A stretch of DNA of 64,000 nucleotides from Hordeum vulgare subsp. vulgare (taxonomy: Eukaryota; Streptophyta; Magnoliopsida; Poales; Poaceae): contig NC_058522.1 of the NCBI RefSeq assembly GCF_904849725.1, forward strand, positions 235,451,084-235,515,083, given 5' to 3'. The position numbers and the translations under genes were made by a program. Below the pieces are notes generated by a model, which saw only the letters and a program-made list of their open reading frames with translations, had not been told where the DNA came from and did no database searches. Positions 11,127 to 22,890 of this stretch are shown here, piece by piece. Position 1 is the first letter of the stretch. Every line of letters begins with the position of its first letter.

Positions 11127-12500
11127 ATGAAGAATCTAAAGGATCCGAAGGCCAAAGTCTTGCCCTCAACTACGAGGGGAGGTAAGGAATTGCCATCTAG
11201 CTTTGCACTTGATTCACCTTCAGTTATGAGTAAGTTTGTGACATCAGCTGCTGCTAGAAATCTTGATATGTCGCATGTGCTTGATGATGCTTATGATGCT
11301 ACTGCTAGAGATGCTATGCTTGATACTATGCCTGATGATACTATGCTTGATGATGTTATGCTTGATACTGCTAGAGATGCTATGCTTGATACTATGCCTG
11401 ATGATACCATGCTTGATACTGCTAGAGATGCTATGCTTGATACTGCTTTGCCTGATGATGCTAGAGATGCTATTTTGTGTGATGGTGCTATGCTTGATAC
11501 TGCTAGAGATACTACTTTGCCTGATGTTCCACTAGGGGTGTTCCTTGATGCTCATATTGCTAGAGTTACTGCCAATGCTCGCGATGCTTCTGATACTGCC
11601 GATACTATTGAGATAGAACCTGCTTTTGCTCCTGCTAGATCTAGCTCTCCTAGATATGAATTGCCTGATATACCTGAGGGTTACGTTATGGAGGGAGAGA
11701 TAGCTGAGGATTTTCTTGCGTGTAAGGATGCCTACGACGCTGAGAAATTATTTCTCAAGTGGAAGGAAAAATCTCGGGAAGCTAGGATGAAATACGACCC
11801 GAAGTTTGCCACTTCACCTATCTTTATCACCGATAAGGATTATGAATTCTCTCTCGACCCTGAGATAATCTCTCTAGTCGAATCTGATCCTTTTCACGGT
11901 TATGAGTCTGAGACGGTCGTAGCCCATCTTGCCAAACTACACGATATAGCCACCCTTTTCACTAATGCGGAGAAGATCCGCCACTACTACATCCTTAAGT
12001 TGTTTCCTTTCTCTCTAAAGGATGATGCTAAAGCCTGGTTCACCTCTCTTGCTCCTGGATGTGTGATTAGTCCCCATGATATGGTCTATTACTTCTGTGA
12101 GAAATATTTCCCTGCACATAAGAAGCAAGCTCCCTTGCAGGAAATATACAACTTTGCTCAACTCCAAGAAGAGAGTCTTCCACAAGCTTGGGGGAGGCTC
12201 GTCCAGCTACAGAATGCTTTGCCTGATCACCCTCTTAAGAAGAACGAGATACTTGATATCCTCTATAATGGACTTACCGATGCCTCTAGAGACCACCTAG
12301 ATAGTTGTGCTGGTTGTGTTTTTAGGGAACAAACTATAGAACAAGCCGAGACCCTACTGAATAACATCTTGATCACCGATAATGCTTGGACTATTCCCGA
12401 ACCACCTCCTAAGCCAACTCCGAAGAAAAGAGGTATTCTATTCCTCAGTCCTGAAGATATGCAAGAAGCCAAGAAAATCTATGCAAGAGAAAGGCATTAG
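11127..12500 (+). CDS. Athila-type Gypsy gag, N-terminal and core part
   Basis: A 457-codon open frame starts MKNLKDPKAK 50 nt after the primer binding site. Residues ~60-135 are an acidic tandem repeat built on units like DAMLDTMPDDTMLD and MLDTARDAMLDT. The retrotransposon gag core follows (about residues 215-420), with the segment YFPAHKKQAPLQEIYNFAQL. The frame ends at ARERH after a probable +1/-1 slip near 12486; the same protein continues in another frame to 13629. It encodes the particle protein of a Gypsy element. The repeat length may vary between copies. Confidence 0.8.
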   Translation: MKNLKDPKAKVLPSTTRGGKELPSSFALDSPSVMSKFVTSAAARNLDMSHVLDDAYDATARDAMLDTMPDDTMLDDVMLDTARDAMLDTMPDDTMLDTARDAMLDTALPDDARDAILCDGAMLDTARDTTLPDVPLGVFLDAHIARVTANARDASDTADTIEIEPAFAPARSSSPRYELPDIPEGYVMEGEIAEDFLACKDAYDAEKLFLKWKEKSREARMKYDPKFATSPIFITDKDYEFSLDPEIISLVESDPFHGYESETVVAHLAKLHDIATLFTNAEKIRHYYILKLFPFSLKDDAKAWFTSLAPGCVISPHDMVYYFCEKYFPAHKKQAPLQEIYNFAQLQEESLPQAWGRLVQLQNALPDHPLKKNEILDILYNGLTDASRDHLDSCAGCVFREQTIEQAETLLNNILITDNAWTIPEPPPKPTPKKRGILFLSPEDMQEAKKIYARERH

Positions 12501-13629
12501 ATCTGAAGATGTCAAAAATCTACCACCTATCAAAGAGATCCATGGTCTCGATAACCCGATACAGGTAATAGAAGTGAATTCTCTGCGTAGGTTTGATGAA
12601 AGTGATATTCCTTTTGATAAACCTTCTAGCCTATGCCTTGATGAATTTGACAACTTTGTTGCCAAACAACAGAGTTTCAATGATTATGTTAGCACACATT
12701 TGGAACAAAGTACTCGTATGCTTAGCCATTTAAGTGCTTGTGTAGACAGAAATGTCAACGATCTGAAGCTTCTGAGTAAACATGCCTCTATGATTAATAC
12801 TCAGGTAGAACAAGTACTTAAAGCTCAGAATGACCTGCTCAATGAATTAAATGACAACTCTGTCAGAGTCATTACTAGAGGAGGCAAAATGACTCAGGAA
12901 CCTTTGTATCCTTAAGGTCATCCTAAGAGAATTGATCAAGATTCTCAAGGAATCAATGCTGATACACCCAGTCATCCTAAGGAGAAGAAGGATGATATAA
13001 GCCTGCATGCCAGTTCACCAAATAATGTCACACCGGAAGAACCTAATGATATTTCTGCGTCTGATGCAGAAACACAATCTGGTGGTGAACATGAACCTGG
13101 TGACAATATGGACAGTGATGTTCATAATAATGCTCAACCTAGCAATCATGAGGATGTGGAGATTGAACCTACGGTTAATCCTGATAACCCACAACCTAAG
13201 AAATACGATAAGAATGACTTCACTGCTAGGAAGCATGGTAAAGAAAGGGAACCATGGGTTCAGAGACCTATGCCCTTCCCTCCTAAGCCATCCAAGAAAA
13301 AGGATGATGATGATTTTGAGCGCTTCGTTGAGATGATAAGACCCATCTTTCTGCAGATGCGGTTAACTGATATGCTCAAGATGTCTCCATATGCCAAGTA
13401 CATGAAAGATATCGTGACTAATAAACGGAAGATACCAGATCTTGAGATCTCCACCATGCTTGCCAATTACACTTTTAAAGGTGGAACTCCTAAGGAACTT
13501 GGTGATCCCGGAGTCCCCACTATACCTTGCTCTATTAAAGGAAACTACGTAAGAACTGCCTTATGTGACCTTGGAGCCGGTGTTAGTGTTTCGCAGCTCA
13601 AACCCGTGTTCTTGCTCATTTGGATGTGA
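12493..13629 (+). pseudogene. Gag C-terminal part and truncated aspartic protease of Athila-1
   Basis: The frame continues the gag after the frame change near 12490, with a TAA at 12913 (probably from CAA). A helical segment (12650-12890), an acidic/Asn-rich linker and a conserved block around EMIRPIFLQMRLTDMLKMSP follow. It reaches the protease active site CDLGAGVSV near 13565-13595 and then breaks off, with no flap or ILGRPF motif. The usual integrase and RT are missing, so the deletion begins inside the protease. Confidence 0.75.
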
Positions 13630-13923
13630 TTTTCAATCTCCTTGCTCAAAGCACCATTCTCCGAACCGTTTTGGGGAAATTACTCCTTGGTAAGTGACTC
13701 CTCCATTGGTCCAATTAGTTTTTGCTCTAGTGCTTTATCCTTCGCGTATTCTTGCTACCGTGGTGACCCTGTTCTTGATCTAGAAATGTTGATTTTAGCT
13801 GGTCCCAAGTAGTTTTAGCGCGTGATACGGTCTCTAGGCACTAGTAGGAGTAGTTGCTACAAGGTGTGGTGGGTCTTCATTCACTTTTCTCTTGAACTTC
13901 AAAAATTTCAGCAAAATAAAATT

Positions 13924-14946
13924 ATGTTCAGGAGGAAGTTTCATGGTGGTTCCTCAAGTAAGAAGTGTCCTCGTCTTTCTTTTCGGGAGCCCGAACCTTT
14001 TCAACTAAGGGACGCACCGGTACAACCATGTGAATGGCCTTCCGATGAGTTCATGACCGAAGCAGGTTTCAAGGATGAGTTTGATACACTTGTCCGCAAT
14101 GCCGGGTTAGAAGAATTCCTCTTAGATAAATGTGAACAGTATGCTATGCTCACTGCCTCTTTCGTGCGTAGATTTAAATTTTCAGTTGGATGTGACTCAT
14201 CCATACTGTTTGATCTATACGATAAATCCTATACCATGGATTTGGAGGATTTCAATAGGATTTGCAAGATACCCGATGGGGGTAGTATTAATGATCCTTC
14301 TAAGTCTTCGGTTAGAGACTTTGTCTCCAGTATAACTGTTGGAGAAACCAGAGATATCACGCAAGCCACCATAGGAGGCATCCATTTCCCTGCCTTGCAC
14401 TACCTTGCCCTCTTCATAGGTAGGTGCATTAACGGCAAGGGTGCACATTGTCACATATGCACTTCCGACCTTAATATCATTAAGAGCGCAGTAACAGGTG
14501 ACAGGAGCTTCAATATGGGAGCTATAATAGCAAGGAGGCTGAATAAAAATGCCAATGAGGGGGATTTATTTGGTGGAGTTTATGCTACACGCTTAGCAAA
14601 TTTTCTTGGAGTATCCATCCGTCCAGAAGACCCTCCTCTCCGTACAGCCTACCTTGATCGTGTCGCTCTAACACGCTACTAGTTCCTTGAGAGAGATCAT
14701 GGATCCCTCCTATACCACTTGATATTTAACCGGCAATGTGTTTTCCATATTACCCTTCCTGCTCCTACTTTCTTTGACTTTCAGGTAAAACGAAGATACT
14801 ACATAACCATAGGAGAGATAAAGGAGTATGAGAGGGAGGCGGCTGCTGCTCGACTTCGTGAGGCAGCTATTTAGGCAGTGGCTGCAGCACTCCCGTATAA
14901 CACCCACTATGACTTTGGGTTTCGCCAGGACCATCCATGGGAGTAG
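13924..14946 (+). pseudogene. Env-position ORF of Athila-type element
   Basis: Starts MFRRKFHGGSSSKK at 13924 (an upstream in-frame ATG exists at 13822) and runs through a conserved block (LDKCEQYAMLTASFVRRFKF, IGGIHFPALHYLALFIGRC) typical of the plant retrotransposon ORF-1 family found downstream of pol in Athila elements. TAG codons at 14680 and 14872 sit where glutamine is expected; without them the frame is open to 14946. The family is sometimes called env-like, but no clear signal peptide is visible here. The function is unknown. Confidence 0.7.
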
Positions 14947-16874
14947 ACCAAGCTAGGCCAAAAGCCTAAGCTTGGGGGAGTACGTGTTCTCACCGACTTT
15001 ACATTCATGCTTATGCTTTCACTTTGTTAGCCGGTGTTTACACTTTGCCACAGTATTATCCATGCTAGTTTATTTTCGTTTTCTTGTTTTGTGTCCTTTT
15101 GAGAAAACCCAAAAAGATTTTTCTTTCTTCTTTTGCTTGTTGGGAGCTTTCCCGTGTAAATAGTTTTCTTTTTCTTTGGGTCAAGGTAGAAGATATTGGT
15201 TACAATGTTTATTGGTTCTTGCATGCATACATGTTTAGCTTTCAAAGAGCCATATTAATTTTTCTTCTCCTTTGTGTTTGCCTGCAGATTCAGCTTAGTC
15301 CAATGCTCTTATTATTGTTCACATCGTTCGGTCGTGCAAGTGAAAGGCAATAATGATGATATATGATGAAGTGACTCAGACTGAAAAGTTGGTATGAACT
15401 CTATCTATTTTGTTTTTGTAAATATGACTAGCTTGTCGACCCATATTTAGCTTTGTTGTGAGAGAACCATGTTTGCAATGACAACTTAGAGATCATAGTT
15501 TCTGATGCCATGCTTATTTAGCTGAGAGTTTATAATGATTTGTCTTGAATGCCAACATAGATTTTGAGATGACTATGATGTAGTATGATAGGATGATATT
15601 CTCCTTTGAATGTTTCAAGTGGCTTGACTTGGCACATGTTCATGCATGTAGTTGAAACAAAATCAACATAGCCTCTATGATGTTCGTGTTCATGGTGATT
15701 TATATCCTGTTCATGCTTGCATTCAATGTCAGTCAAATTCATTGCATCTTGATGACTGTTGTCGCTCTCTAGTTGGTCGCTTCCCAGTCTTTTGCTAGCC
15801 TTCACTTGTACTAAGCGGAATACTGCTTGTGCATCCACTTCCATAAACCCAAAAGTTTTTCCATGAGAGTCCACCATACCTACCTATTTGCGGTATCTAC
15901 TTGTCGTTCCAAGTAAATTTTCATGTGCCATTCTCTAAACCTTCAAGAAATAATCTGTTTTGCATGTCCGAACCGCTCATGTGGTGACAGGGGGCTATTG
16001 GTATCTTCCATGCTAGGAGTGTTATCCTCGACATGTGTTTATTCAATGTCATTCACGAGAAAGGGGCCGGTAATTGGAATGCCTAGTTCCACGCATAAAT
16101 CGAAAACATAACTGTAAAACAAGACTCCTGCCGGATTGATGTTAGTATGGACGGTACCCGAGGATTCGGCTAGCCGTAGAGTGTGATTGATTGGTGGTGG
16201 GGGAGTTAAAACTTTACTTTTCTGTTTGGGAACCGCCTATAGCATGAGTAGTATGGAAGATATTGAGAACTCTTGGTCATTGCGTTGACAATGAATGCAT
16301 GCCACCCAAAATTATTATCTCTGTTTTCAAAGCTTGAGCTCTCGCACCTCTGCAAATCAATGCTTCCCTCTGCGAAGGGCCTGTCTATTTATTTTCCTGT
16401 CGAGTCATCCTCCTCTTTTATAAGCACAAATTAGAGAGCACCTCTGTCATTTTTATGCTTTTCTTTTGATTGATATTGAGTATGACTATGACTGCATCTT
16501 CGTTGCTATGAATTACAATGTTTAATCAGCCCTTGATCTTTGAAAGTGCTCTGCATTTATGTTTTGCGGTCTCAAAAAGAGCTAGCGAGATACCATCTAT
16601 TCATATTGCTTCATGCTTGTTTTGATTGAAGTGTTGGTATTTGAAACTCATTATTATTTTCTCGTTAGCTGGTTATGCCATTGATATTAGTTTACCGTGA
16701 GACCTTTGTGTCATTTGCTTATGTGGTTAACTTGTGATCTTCCTGAAATTCTCGTTATGAGTTAGACATAGTTGCAACAACAAGATCAAACAGAGTTTGT
16801 CAAAGTTTTTCTTTCTCTCTCAGTTTGTCAACTGAGTTGCTCGAGGACAAGCAAGGTTTTAAGCTTGGGGGAGT
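14947..16874 (+). other. 3' non-coding region of Athila-1
   Basis: No genes seen. Two copies of the purine tract AAGCTTGGGGGAGT occur, at about 14969 and 16861; only the second directly precedes an LTR. An internal polypurine tract far upstream is a known trait of some plant retrotransposons. Confidence 0.6.
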
Positions 16875-18464
16875 TGATACTTCTCCATCGTATCTACTTT
16901 TCCAAACTCTGTTGCCCTTGTTTTGGACTCTAATTTGCATGATTTGAATAGAACTAACCTGGACTGTCGCTGTTTTCAGCAGAATTGCCTTGGTGTTATT
17001 TTTGTGCAGAAATCAAAGTTCTCCAAATGTCCTGAAAATCTACGGGGAGCAGTTTTGGAAAATATGAAAAATATTTGCGCCAAGTTCCACCTGAGGGGGT
17101 GGGCCAGTGGGCCACAAGCCCTGGCTCCGCCACCACCCCCTAGTGGTGGTGGGCAGGCTTGTGGGGCCCACACGGCTCTGCCGCCCCCAACCTCCGGTCT
17201 ATAAGTTCACTTTCGTCCCAGAAAAAATAAAAAGAGAAGTTTTCGTCACGTTTGCGATACGGAGGCACCGCCACCACCTCTTCTTCATGTGGAGGGAAGA
17301 TCTGGAGTCCGTCTTGGGCTCCGGAGAGGGGAAATCGTCGCCATCGTCATCATCAACCTTCTTCCCTCTCCAATTCCATGAAGCTCTTCGTCGTTCGTAA
17401 GTAATCTATTCGTAGGCTCGCTGGGCGGTGATGAGTAGGATGAGATCTATCATGTAATCGAGTTAGTTTTGATGGGGATTGATCCTTAGTATCCACTTTG
17501 TTCTGAGATTGATGTTGCTACTACTTTGCCATGCTTAATGCTTGTCACTACGGCCCGAGTACCATGATTTCAGATCTGAAATTATTATGTTGTCACCAAT
17601 ATATGTGTGTTTTAGATCCTATCTTGCAAGTTGTAGTTACCTACTATGTGTTATGATCCGGCAACCCCGGAGTGACAATAACCGGAACCACTCCCGGTGA
17701 TGACCATAGTTTGAGGAGTTCATGTGTTCACCAAGTGCTAATGCGTTGGTCCGGTTCTTTATTAAAAGGAGAACCTTAATATCCCGTAGTTTCCTTTTGG
17801 ACCCCGCTGCCACGGGACGGATGGACAATAGATGTCATGCAAGTTATTTTCCCTAAGCATGTATGACGACACACGGAATGCATGCCTACATCACATTGAC
17901 GAACGGGAGCTAGCCACATATCTCTCCGTGTTATAACTGTTGCATGATGAATATCATCCAAACAAATCATCGACCCATTGCCTACGAGTTTGTCCTACTG
18001 TTGCTACTGTTGTTACTTGTCCTGCTCTGCTGCTACTGTTGCTACTACTGTCGCTTGCTACTGTTGCTACTTGCTACTACTGCTGCTACTACTGTTACTT
18101 GTCTTGCTCTGCTGTTACTGTTGCTACTACTGTCGCTTGCTACTGTTGCTACTTGCTACTGCTGTCACTACCGCTGTTCCTTGCCACTGTCGTTACTCGC
18201 TACTTTGCTGTTACTATTTTGCTTGCAGATACTAATCTTTCAGGTGTGGTTGAAACTGATAAATTCAGCTGCTAATACTCGGGAGTATTCTCTCACCTCC
18301 TGTCTGGCGAATCAAAAAATTTGGGTCGAATACTCTACCCTCGAAAACTGCTACGATCCCACGCGCTTGTGGGCCGTCAACAACATTCTTCTAGTTTCGA
18401 TTGCCGGAGAGTGATAGCAGCATTCTTCTGGTGTCATTGCAAAGGGGAAGAACAGTTGACATCA
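16875..18464 (+). repeat. 3' LTR of Athila-1
   Basis: Starts TTGATACTTCTCCATCG (LTR proper TGATAC) after the polypurine tract and ends TTGACATCA before the target duplication CTCCT. Near-identical to 9468-11048, which suggests a fairly recent insertion. Confidence 0.9.
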
Positions 18465-18469
18465 CTCCT

Positions 18470-18654
18470 CTACTTACACTTGCATGTTTACTTTCCGCAG
18501 CTATACTATTAGAACTGCATGTGTAGGGTGTACTTGACTTGTTATAACTATCGTAGTTGCCTCTCAAGTAAATTTGGGAAAAGGCAATTTTTTTATCTTT
18601 TCAAGTAGTCTAATCAACACCCCCCCCCCCTCTAGACATACTTTTGATCCTACA
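18470..18654 (+). repeat. 3' LTR of element 1, last part
   Basis: Continues the LTR after the second CTCCT copy (18465-18469). It includes a C homopolymer at about 18620-18630 and ends GATCCTACA, which keeps the canonical CA terminus. Element 2 sequence on the opposite strand starts immediately after it. Confidence 0.85.
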
Positions 18655-19610
18655 CGGTGATACATTTTGGAGTCACCGAGGCAATATGGTTTGGTAGAAC
18701 CGAGAATGACAGCAGGCCTCTGGAAGAAATCGGTTGGATCGAGTTTCCCAGATCGGTGAAACTGAGTTGCATTAAAAATCAACTCCTTATCTGAAAGTAG
18801 GTAGATAATAATCTGAAGATTGTTATAAAATACCAATTGTGAAAGAAAACATAGAATAGCACCAAACAATAAGTTTTGTTTTGTTTTTTTAAATATACAT
18901 ACATATATATGAGAGTTGAATGGTTCCAAGAAAGTATGCAATGACAAATGTGAAGCATAGAAGAATCTCCATCTAGATGTGGGGTGGTGACTAGGTCACT
19001 TATATTAGAGTATTTGACTTGAGGAGTCAAGCAAGAATGCTTTATCATAGGTCATACTCAATGTTAAGTGCAAAATGGGGTTACCATTTTTCAATTAAGC
19101 TTTTTAATGTATTCATATCACTTGAGTTTCTTTACCTCATGACTTGGTGTAAAGCTTTTTCAAGGATATGAGTACATACCTTCGAATGATGTTAACAGCG
19201 TGGGATGTAGGTGCATTTGTCATGGATGCTCAATGTTTATGAAGATCATCTTGAGTTGGGAGCTAACCATGTCATTTTGGTTTACTTTTCACATACAATA
19301 GTTAGTCATGCAAGGAAGAACATAATATATCCAAATGACATGAGTGATTTCATTAGCATATAATTGTCAAGGATATGATTTTGTTGTCTTCTTCCTCCAT
19401 CTCCAAAGAAGGAGTTGGATACTTGGCTATGTCAATATTGCTTTTGATGTGAGTTTATGGCAATCTTGTGAAGTGTATTTCTTCCAAGTACCTACAAAAG
19501 GTTAGATGCAATACAAGGGAGCATAATTTCCAAGATATAAGATAGTATCATATCAATAGCATGAGGGAATTGACAATCAAGCTCATGCCCTTGCATGCAT
19601 CCGAGTGAGT
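18655..19610 (-). other. 3' spacer of element 2 downstream of RNase H
   Basis: No coding frame seen. It resembles the spacer of element 1 (2880-3660) and ends with diverged CTCGGTG/CACCGA-type motifs near 18655-18770. Confidence 0.6.
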
Positions 19611-21228
19611 CTAGCTCAAGTTTGAAGCATCAATGATGTTCAACTCACTCCTCAAATGACAAAATACTTCCACATCAAGTGGTTTAGTAAAGATATCAGC
19701 TAATTGTTTGTCGGTATGAACATGCTTAAGATCTATGTCTCCTTTACCAACATAATCATGAATGAAATGATGTCGCACTTGAATATGTTTTGTTCGAGGA
19801 TGTTGCACGGGATTATATGAAATTTTAATAGCACTTCCATTTTCACACAAGAATGGAACATTTCTAACATGAATGCCATAATCCTTAAGAGTTTGAGTCC
19901 TCCATAGTAATTGCGCACAGCATGATTCAGTGGCTATATATTCAGCTTCGACAGTAGATAAAGATACCGAGTTTTGTTTCTTCGATGACCAAGACACAAT
20001 AGATCTCCCAAGAAATTGACATGTTCCCGAGGTGGATTTTATATCAACCTTATCTCCGGCATAGTTCGAGTCGGAATAGCCAACAAGATTAAAAACATCC
20101 CTTGGGATACCATATGCCAAAGTTTGGTGAATGTATTAGGTATCTGACGATCCTTTTAAAAACCAGTAGATGACACTCTTTAGGTGTCTCTTGGTATCGG
20201 GCACACATGCAAACACCCAACATGATATCGGGATGGGAGGCACATAGATGTAGCAATGAACCAATCATTGATCGATAAACTCTTTGATCAACTGGTTTGT
20301 CCTCCTTAGTGAGGTCAATATGTCCACTAGTAGGCATGGGGTTCTCATACCTTTGCACTCTTGCATATTGAACTTCTTGATTAAGTCCTTGGTGTACTTG
20401 GTTTGAGATATAAACGTACCTTCTCTCGATTATTTGATTTGCAATCCAAGGAAGAATTTCAGCTTGCACATCATTGACATCTCATATTTCTCTGGGATCA
20501 ATTTTCCAAATTTCTCACTAAAATGTGGGTTAGTAGAACCAAAGATAATATCATCCACATCTATTTTTCATAAAAATAGTTCTCCATGAACTCTTTTTGT
20601 GAATAAGGTTGCATCAATTTTACCAATCTCAAAAACCTTTTCAATGAGAAACTCCATTAGGCATTTGTATGAAGCTCTAGGGGATTGTTTAAGACCATAT
20701 AAAGCTTTACAAAGTTTGTAAACATGATTAGGTTTCTTGGGGTTCACAAAGCGAGGAGGTTGTTTGACATAAAACTCCTCCTCAATTTCACCATTTAGAA
20801 AATCACTTTTGATATCCATTTGATAAAGAGTAATATCATGGTGATTGGCATAAGCGATAAGAATGTGAATAGCTTCAAGTCTAGCAATGGGGGCATAAGT
20901 CTCACCATAGTCTATACCTTAGACTCGCGTGTATCCTTGGGCTACGAGATGCACCTTGTTGTGTATAATTTGACCATATTCATCTTGCTTGTTCCAAAAC
21001 ACCCATCTTGTACCAATGATGTTTTTGCTCACCTTCGGGCTTTTCAAAAAATGTCCACACTTGATTCCTCTTGAAGTTGTGTAGCTCTTCATGCATGGAA
21101 TTCACCCAATCCCGGTCTTGAAGGGCTTCTTCTACCTTCAAAGGCTCAATGCTAGAGATGAAAGAATAATGCTCGCAGAAGTTAGCTAAACGAGATTTAG
21201 AGAGTGATTCTCCCGGTTTGTATGTCAT
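19611..21228 (-). pseudogene. Copia reverse transcriptase and RNase H, broken
   Basis: On the minus strand the RT begins near 21228 (WVNSMHEELHNFKRNQVW). It continues MDIKSDFLNGE and YGLKQSPRASY (20819-20568) and then VDDIIFGS near 20530; the tyrosine of YVDD appears as aspartate. RNase H spans 20120-19611 with YSDSNYAGDK, STSGTCQFLGRSIVSWSSKK and EAEYIA intact, and the end is KHVHTDKQLADIFTKPL. The pieces are separated by stops and frame changes. The protein would copy element RNA into cDNA. Confidence 0.85.
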
Positions 21229-21457
21229 CGAAGATTTGATTCAACGTATGATCTTTATCCACTCTTGCTCAAACTCGTGACAGCTTCTTCTTGTTGGATG
21301 GTGGAGCTTCTTCATCATCATCATCTTGCACATTGGTCATTGGCGGTGTCATCTCCTTGTGGTGGTGGTGGTGAGGAAGGTTAAGGTGGATCATCATGAT
21401 GTACTTCTTCCTCTTCTTCATCCTGTCGTGTACCGCTTGTGGATGCCTCCATGTTGT

Positions 21458-22890
21458 TTAGTGGTTAGCCTTGACGCAAAGTAGAGCTTCCACTTGAATT
21501 GATGAAGTACTTTCCTTCACCTCCATGGGACGAATCTTGCCGATAGGTAGATCTTGGATGGCTTCTGAAGGTTCCTTATCTCCTACATCATTTGCCAATT
21601 GTTCCACTCGCGAACTATTAGGTTCATCAAACTTCACATCTACAATCTCTTCAACTTTTCGAGTGAAGCAGTTGTAGACACGGTAAGTGTGAGAGTTCGA
21701 TCTGTACCCAAGTAGGAAACCTTCATGAGATTTAGGAGAAAATTTAGTGCGACGATGATTATCAAGAATGTAACACTTAGAGTCGTACTCGAAAGTATCC
21801 AACTTGGGGTTTGTTACCAGTGAGTAGCTCGTATGCTTACCGAGAAGCTTGTGTAAGTAGAGTCGATTTATGGCATGACAAGTTGTTTGCACGGCTTCTA
21901 CCCAAAAGTGTCTTGGCATCTTGTATTCGTCAAGCACCGTTCTGGCCATCGCTATGAGAGTCCGGTTCTTCCTCTCAACAACTCCATTTTGTTGAGGTGT
22001 GTACGTCATCGAGAACTCATGTGAGATACCTTCTTCGTCAAGAAAAGTATCCACATTTGTGTTCTTGAACTCTGTTCCGTTATCGCTCCAAACTTTCTTG
22101 ATCTTCACTTCGAATTAATTTTGAGCTTTTCCGAGTGAAGTTACATGCGACTTATCATCAAGAAAGAATACCCACGTAAATCTGGAAAAATCATCAACAA
22201 TGACTAAACCATAAGAATTTCCACCGAGGCTCTTGTAAGCATTGGGACCAAAAAGATCCATGTGTAACAGGTCGAGTGGCCTTCTTGTAGTCATGATGTT
22301 CTTCACGCGATGACTTCCTCCAACTCCCTTTCCTGCTTGACAAGCACTACAAAGTCTATCTTTGTCAAAGATAACATCTCTAACACCAAGAATATGGTCA
22401 CATTTAATAAGTCTATCAAGGTTACGCATACCTACATCTCCTAACCTTCTAAGCCATAAGCAACCTTTAGAAAAATTTGCAATAAGACATGTACGGGGTT
22501 TGGATTTTTTAATGAAATTGACAATGTATAAATCACTTCTACGAAAACCAGTAAAGACCATGTTATAATTGTTGCTACGACACACTTGGCAGTCAACTTT
22601 CCTAAATAGCACATTAAAACCAAAGTGTGCTAGTCTAGATACGGAAAGAAGATTGTAGCCAAGAGATTCAACAAGCATGACATTTTGAATGGAACTATCA
22701 TGATATATGGCCACCTTACCAAGACCAAGTACCTTACCCTTCGAGTTGTCTGCAAAGGTACATACCTTCGAGGTCCACGGTTTGGTGTGATCTCATGGAA
22801 CATGTCTTTATCTCCAGTCATGTGATCAGTGCATCCACTATCGAGAACCCACTCCTTTCCTCCGACCATGTAGTGTCTAAGGCTTGCCAT
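21458..22890 (-). pseudogene. Copia protease and integrase, broken
   Basis: The protease active-site segment WVLDSGCTDHMTGDKDMF lies at about 22850-22790. The pre-integrase zinc region reads WLRRLGD...CSAC (about 22450-22340), so both histidines of the usual WHRRLGH are lost. The integrase core keeps LLHMDLFGP, WSDNGTEF and TPQQNGVVERKNRT, so the DDE residues are still present. A TAA interrupts it at about 22109. The C-terminal part includes HEGFLLGYRSNSHTYRVYN. Confidence 0.85.

Larger units (their letters stand above)
9468..18464 (+). mobile_element. Athila-lineage Gypsy LTR retrotransposon (Athila-1), complete ends, 8997 bp, no RT/INT
   Basis: Bounded by the 5-bp duplication CTCCT (9463-9467 and 18465-18469); base 1-604 of the window gives the empty site. 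LTRs are 9468-11048 and 16875-18464. The primer binding site TGGCGCCGTTGCC at 11059 fits tRNA-Asp and the polypurine tract AAGCTTGGGGGAGT ends at 16874. Inside are gag, the beginning of an aspartic protease, then an env-position ORF; integrase and reverse transcriptase are absent, so it needed a helper to move. The LTR start TGATACGTCTCCATCG resembles common Triticeae families such as Sabrina or WHAM; the exact family is not certain. Confidence 0.9.
1..18654 (+). mobile_element. SIRE/Maximus-like Copia LTR retrotransposon (element 1), plus strand, pol-less, with nested insertions
   Basis: A plus-strand element with parts in this order: partial 5' LTR (1-604), gag remnant (610-2623), non-coding spacer, long extra ORF (4316-7698), polypurine tract (8152-8167) and 3' LTR (8168-9467 continued at 18470-18654). 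No protease, integrase, reverse transcriptase or RNase H is present, so this copy is non-autonomous. An extra ORF downstream of the pol position is known in the SIRE lineage of Copia elements. The 3' LTR ends in CTACA at 18654 and lies directly against the 3' region of a related element on the other strand, so element 1 probably inserted there; CGGTG at 18655-18659 would be its target duplication. The left end lies outside the window. A Mutator-like element and an Athila-type Gypsy element sit inside it. Confidence 0.8.
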
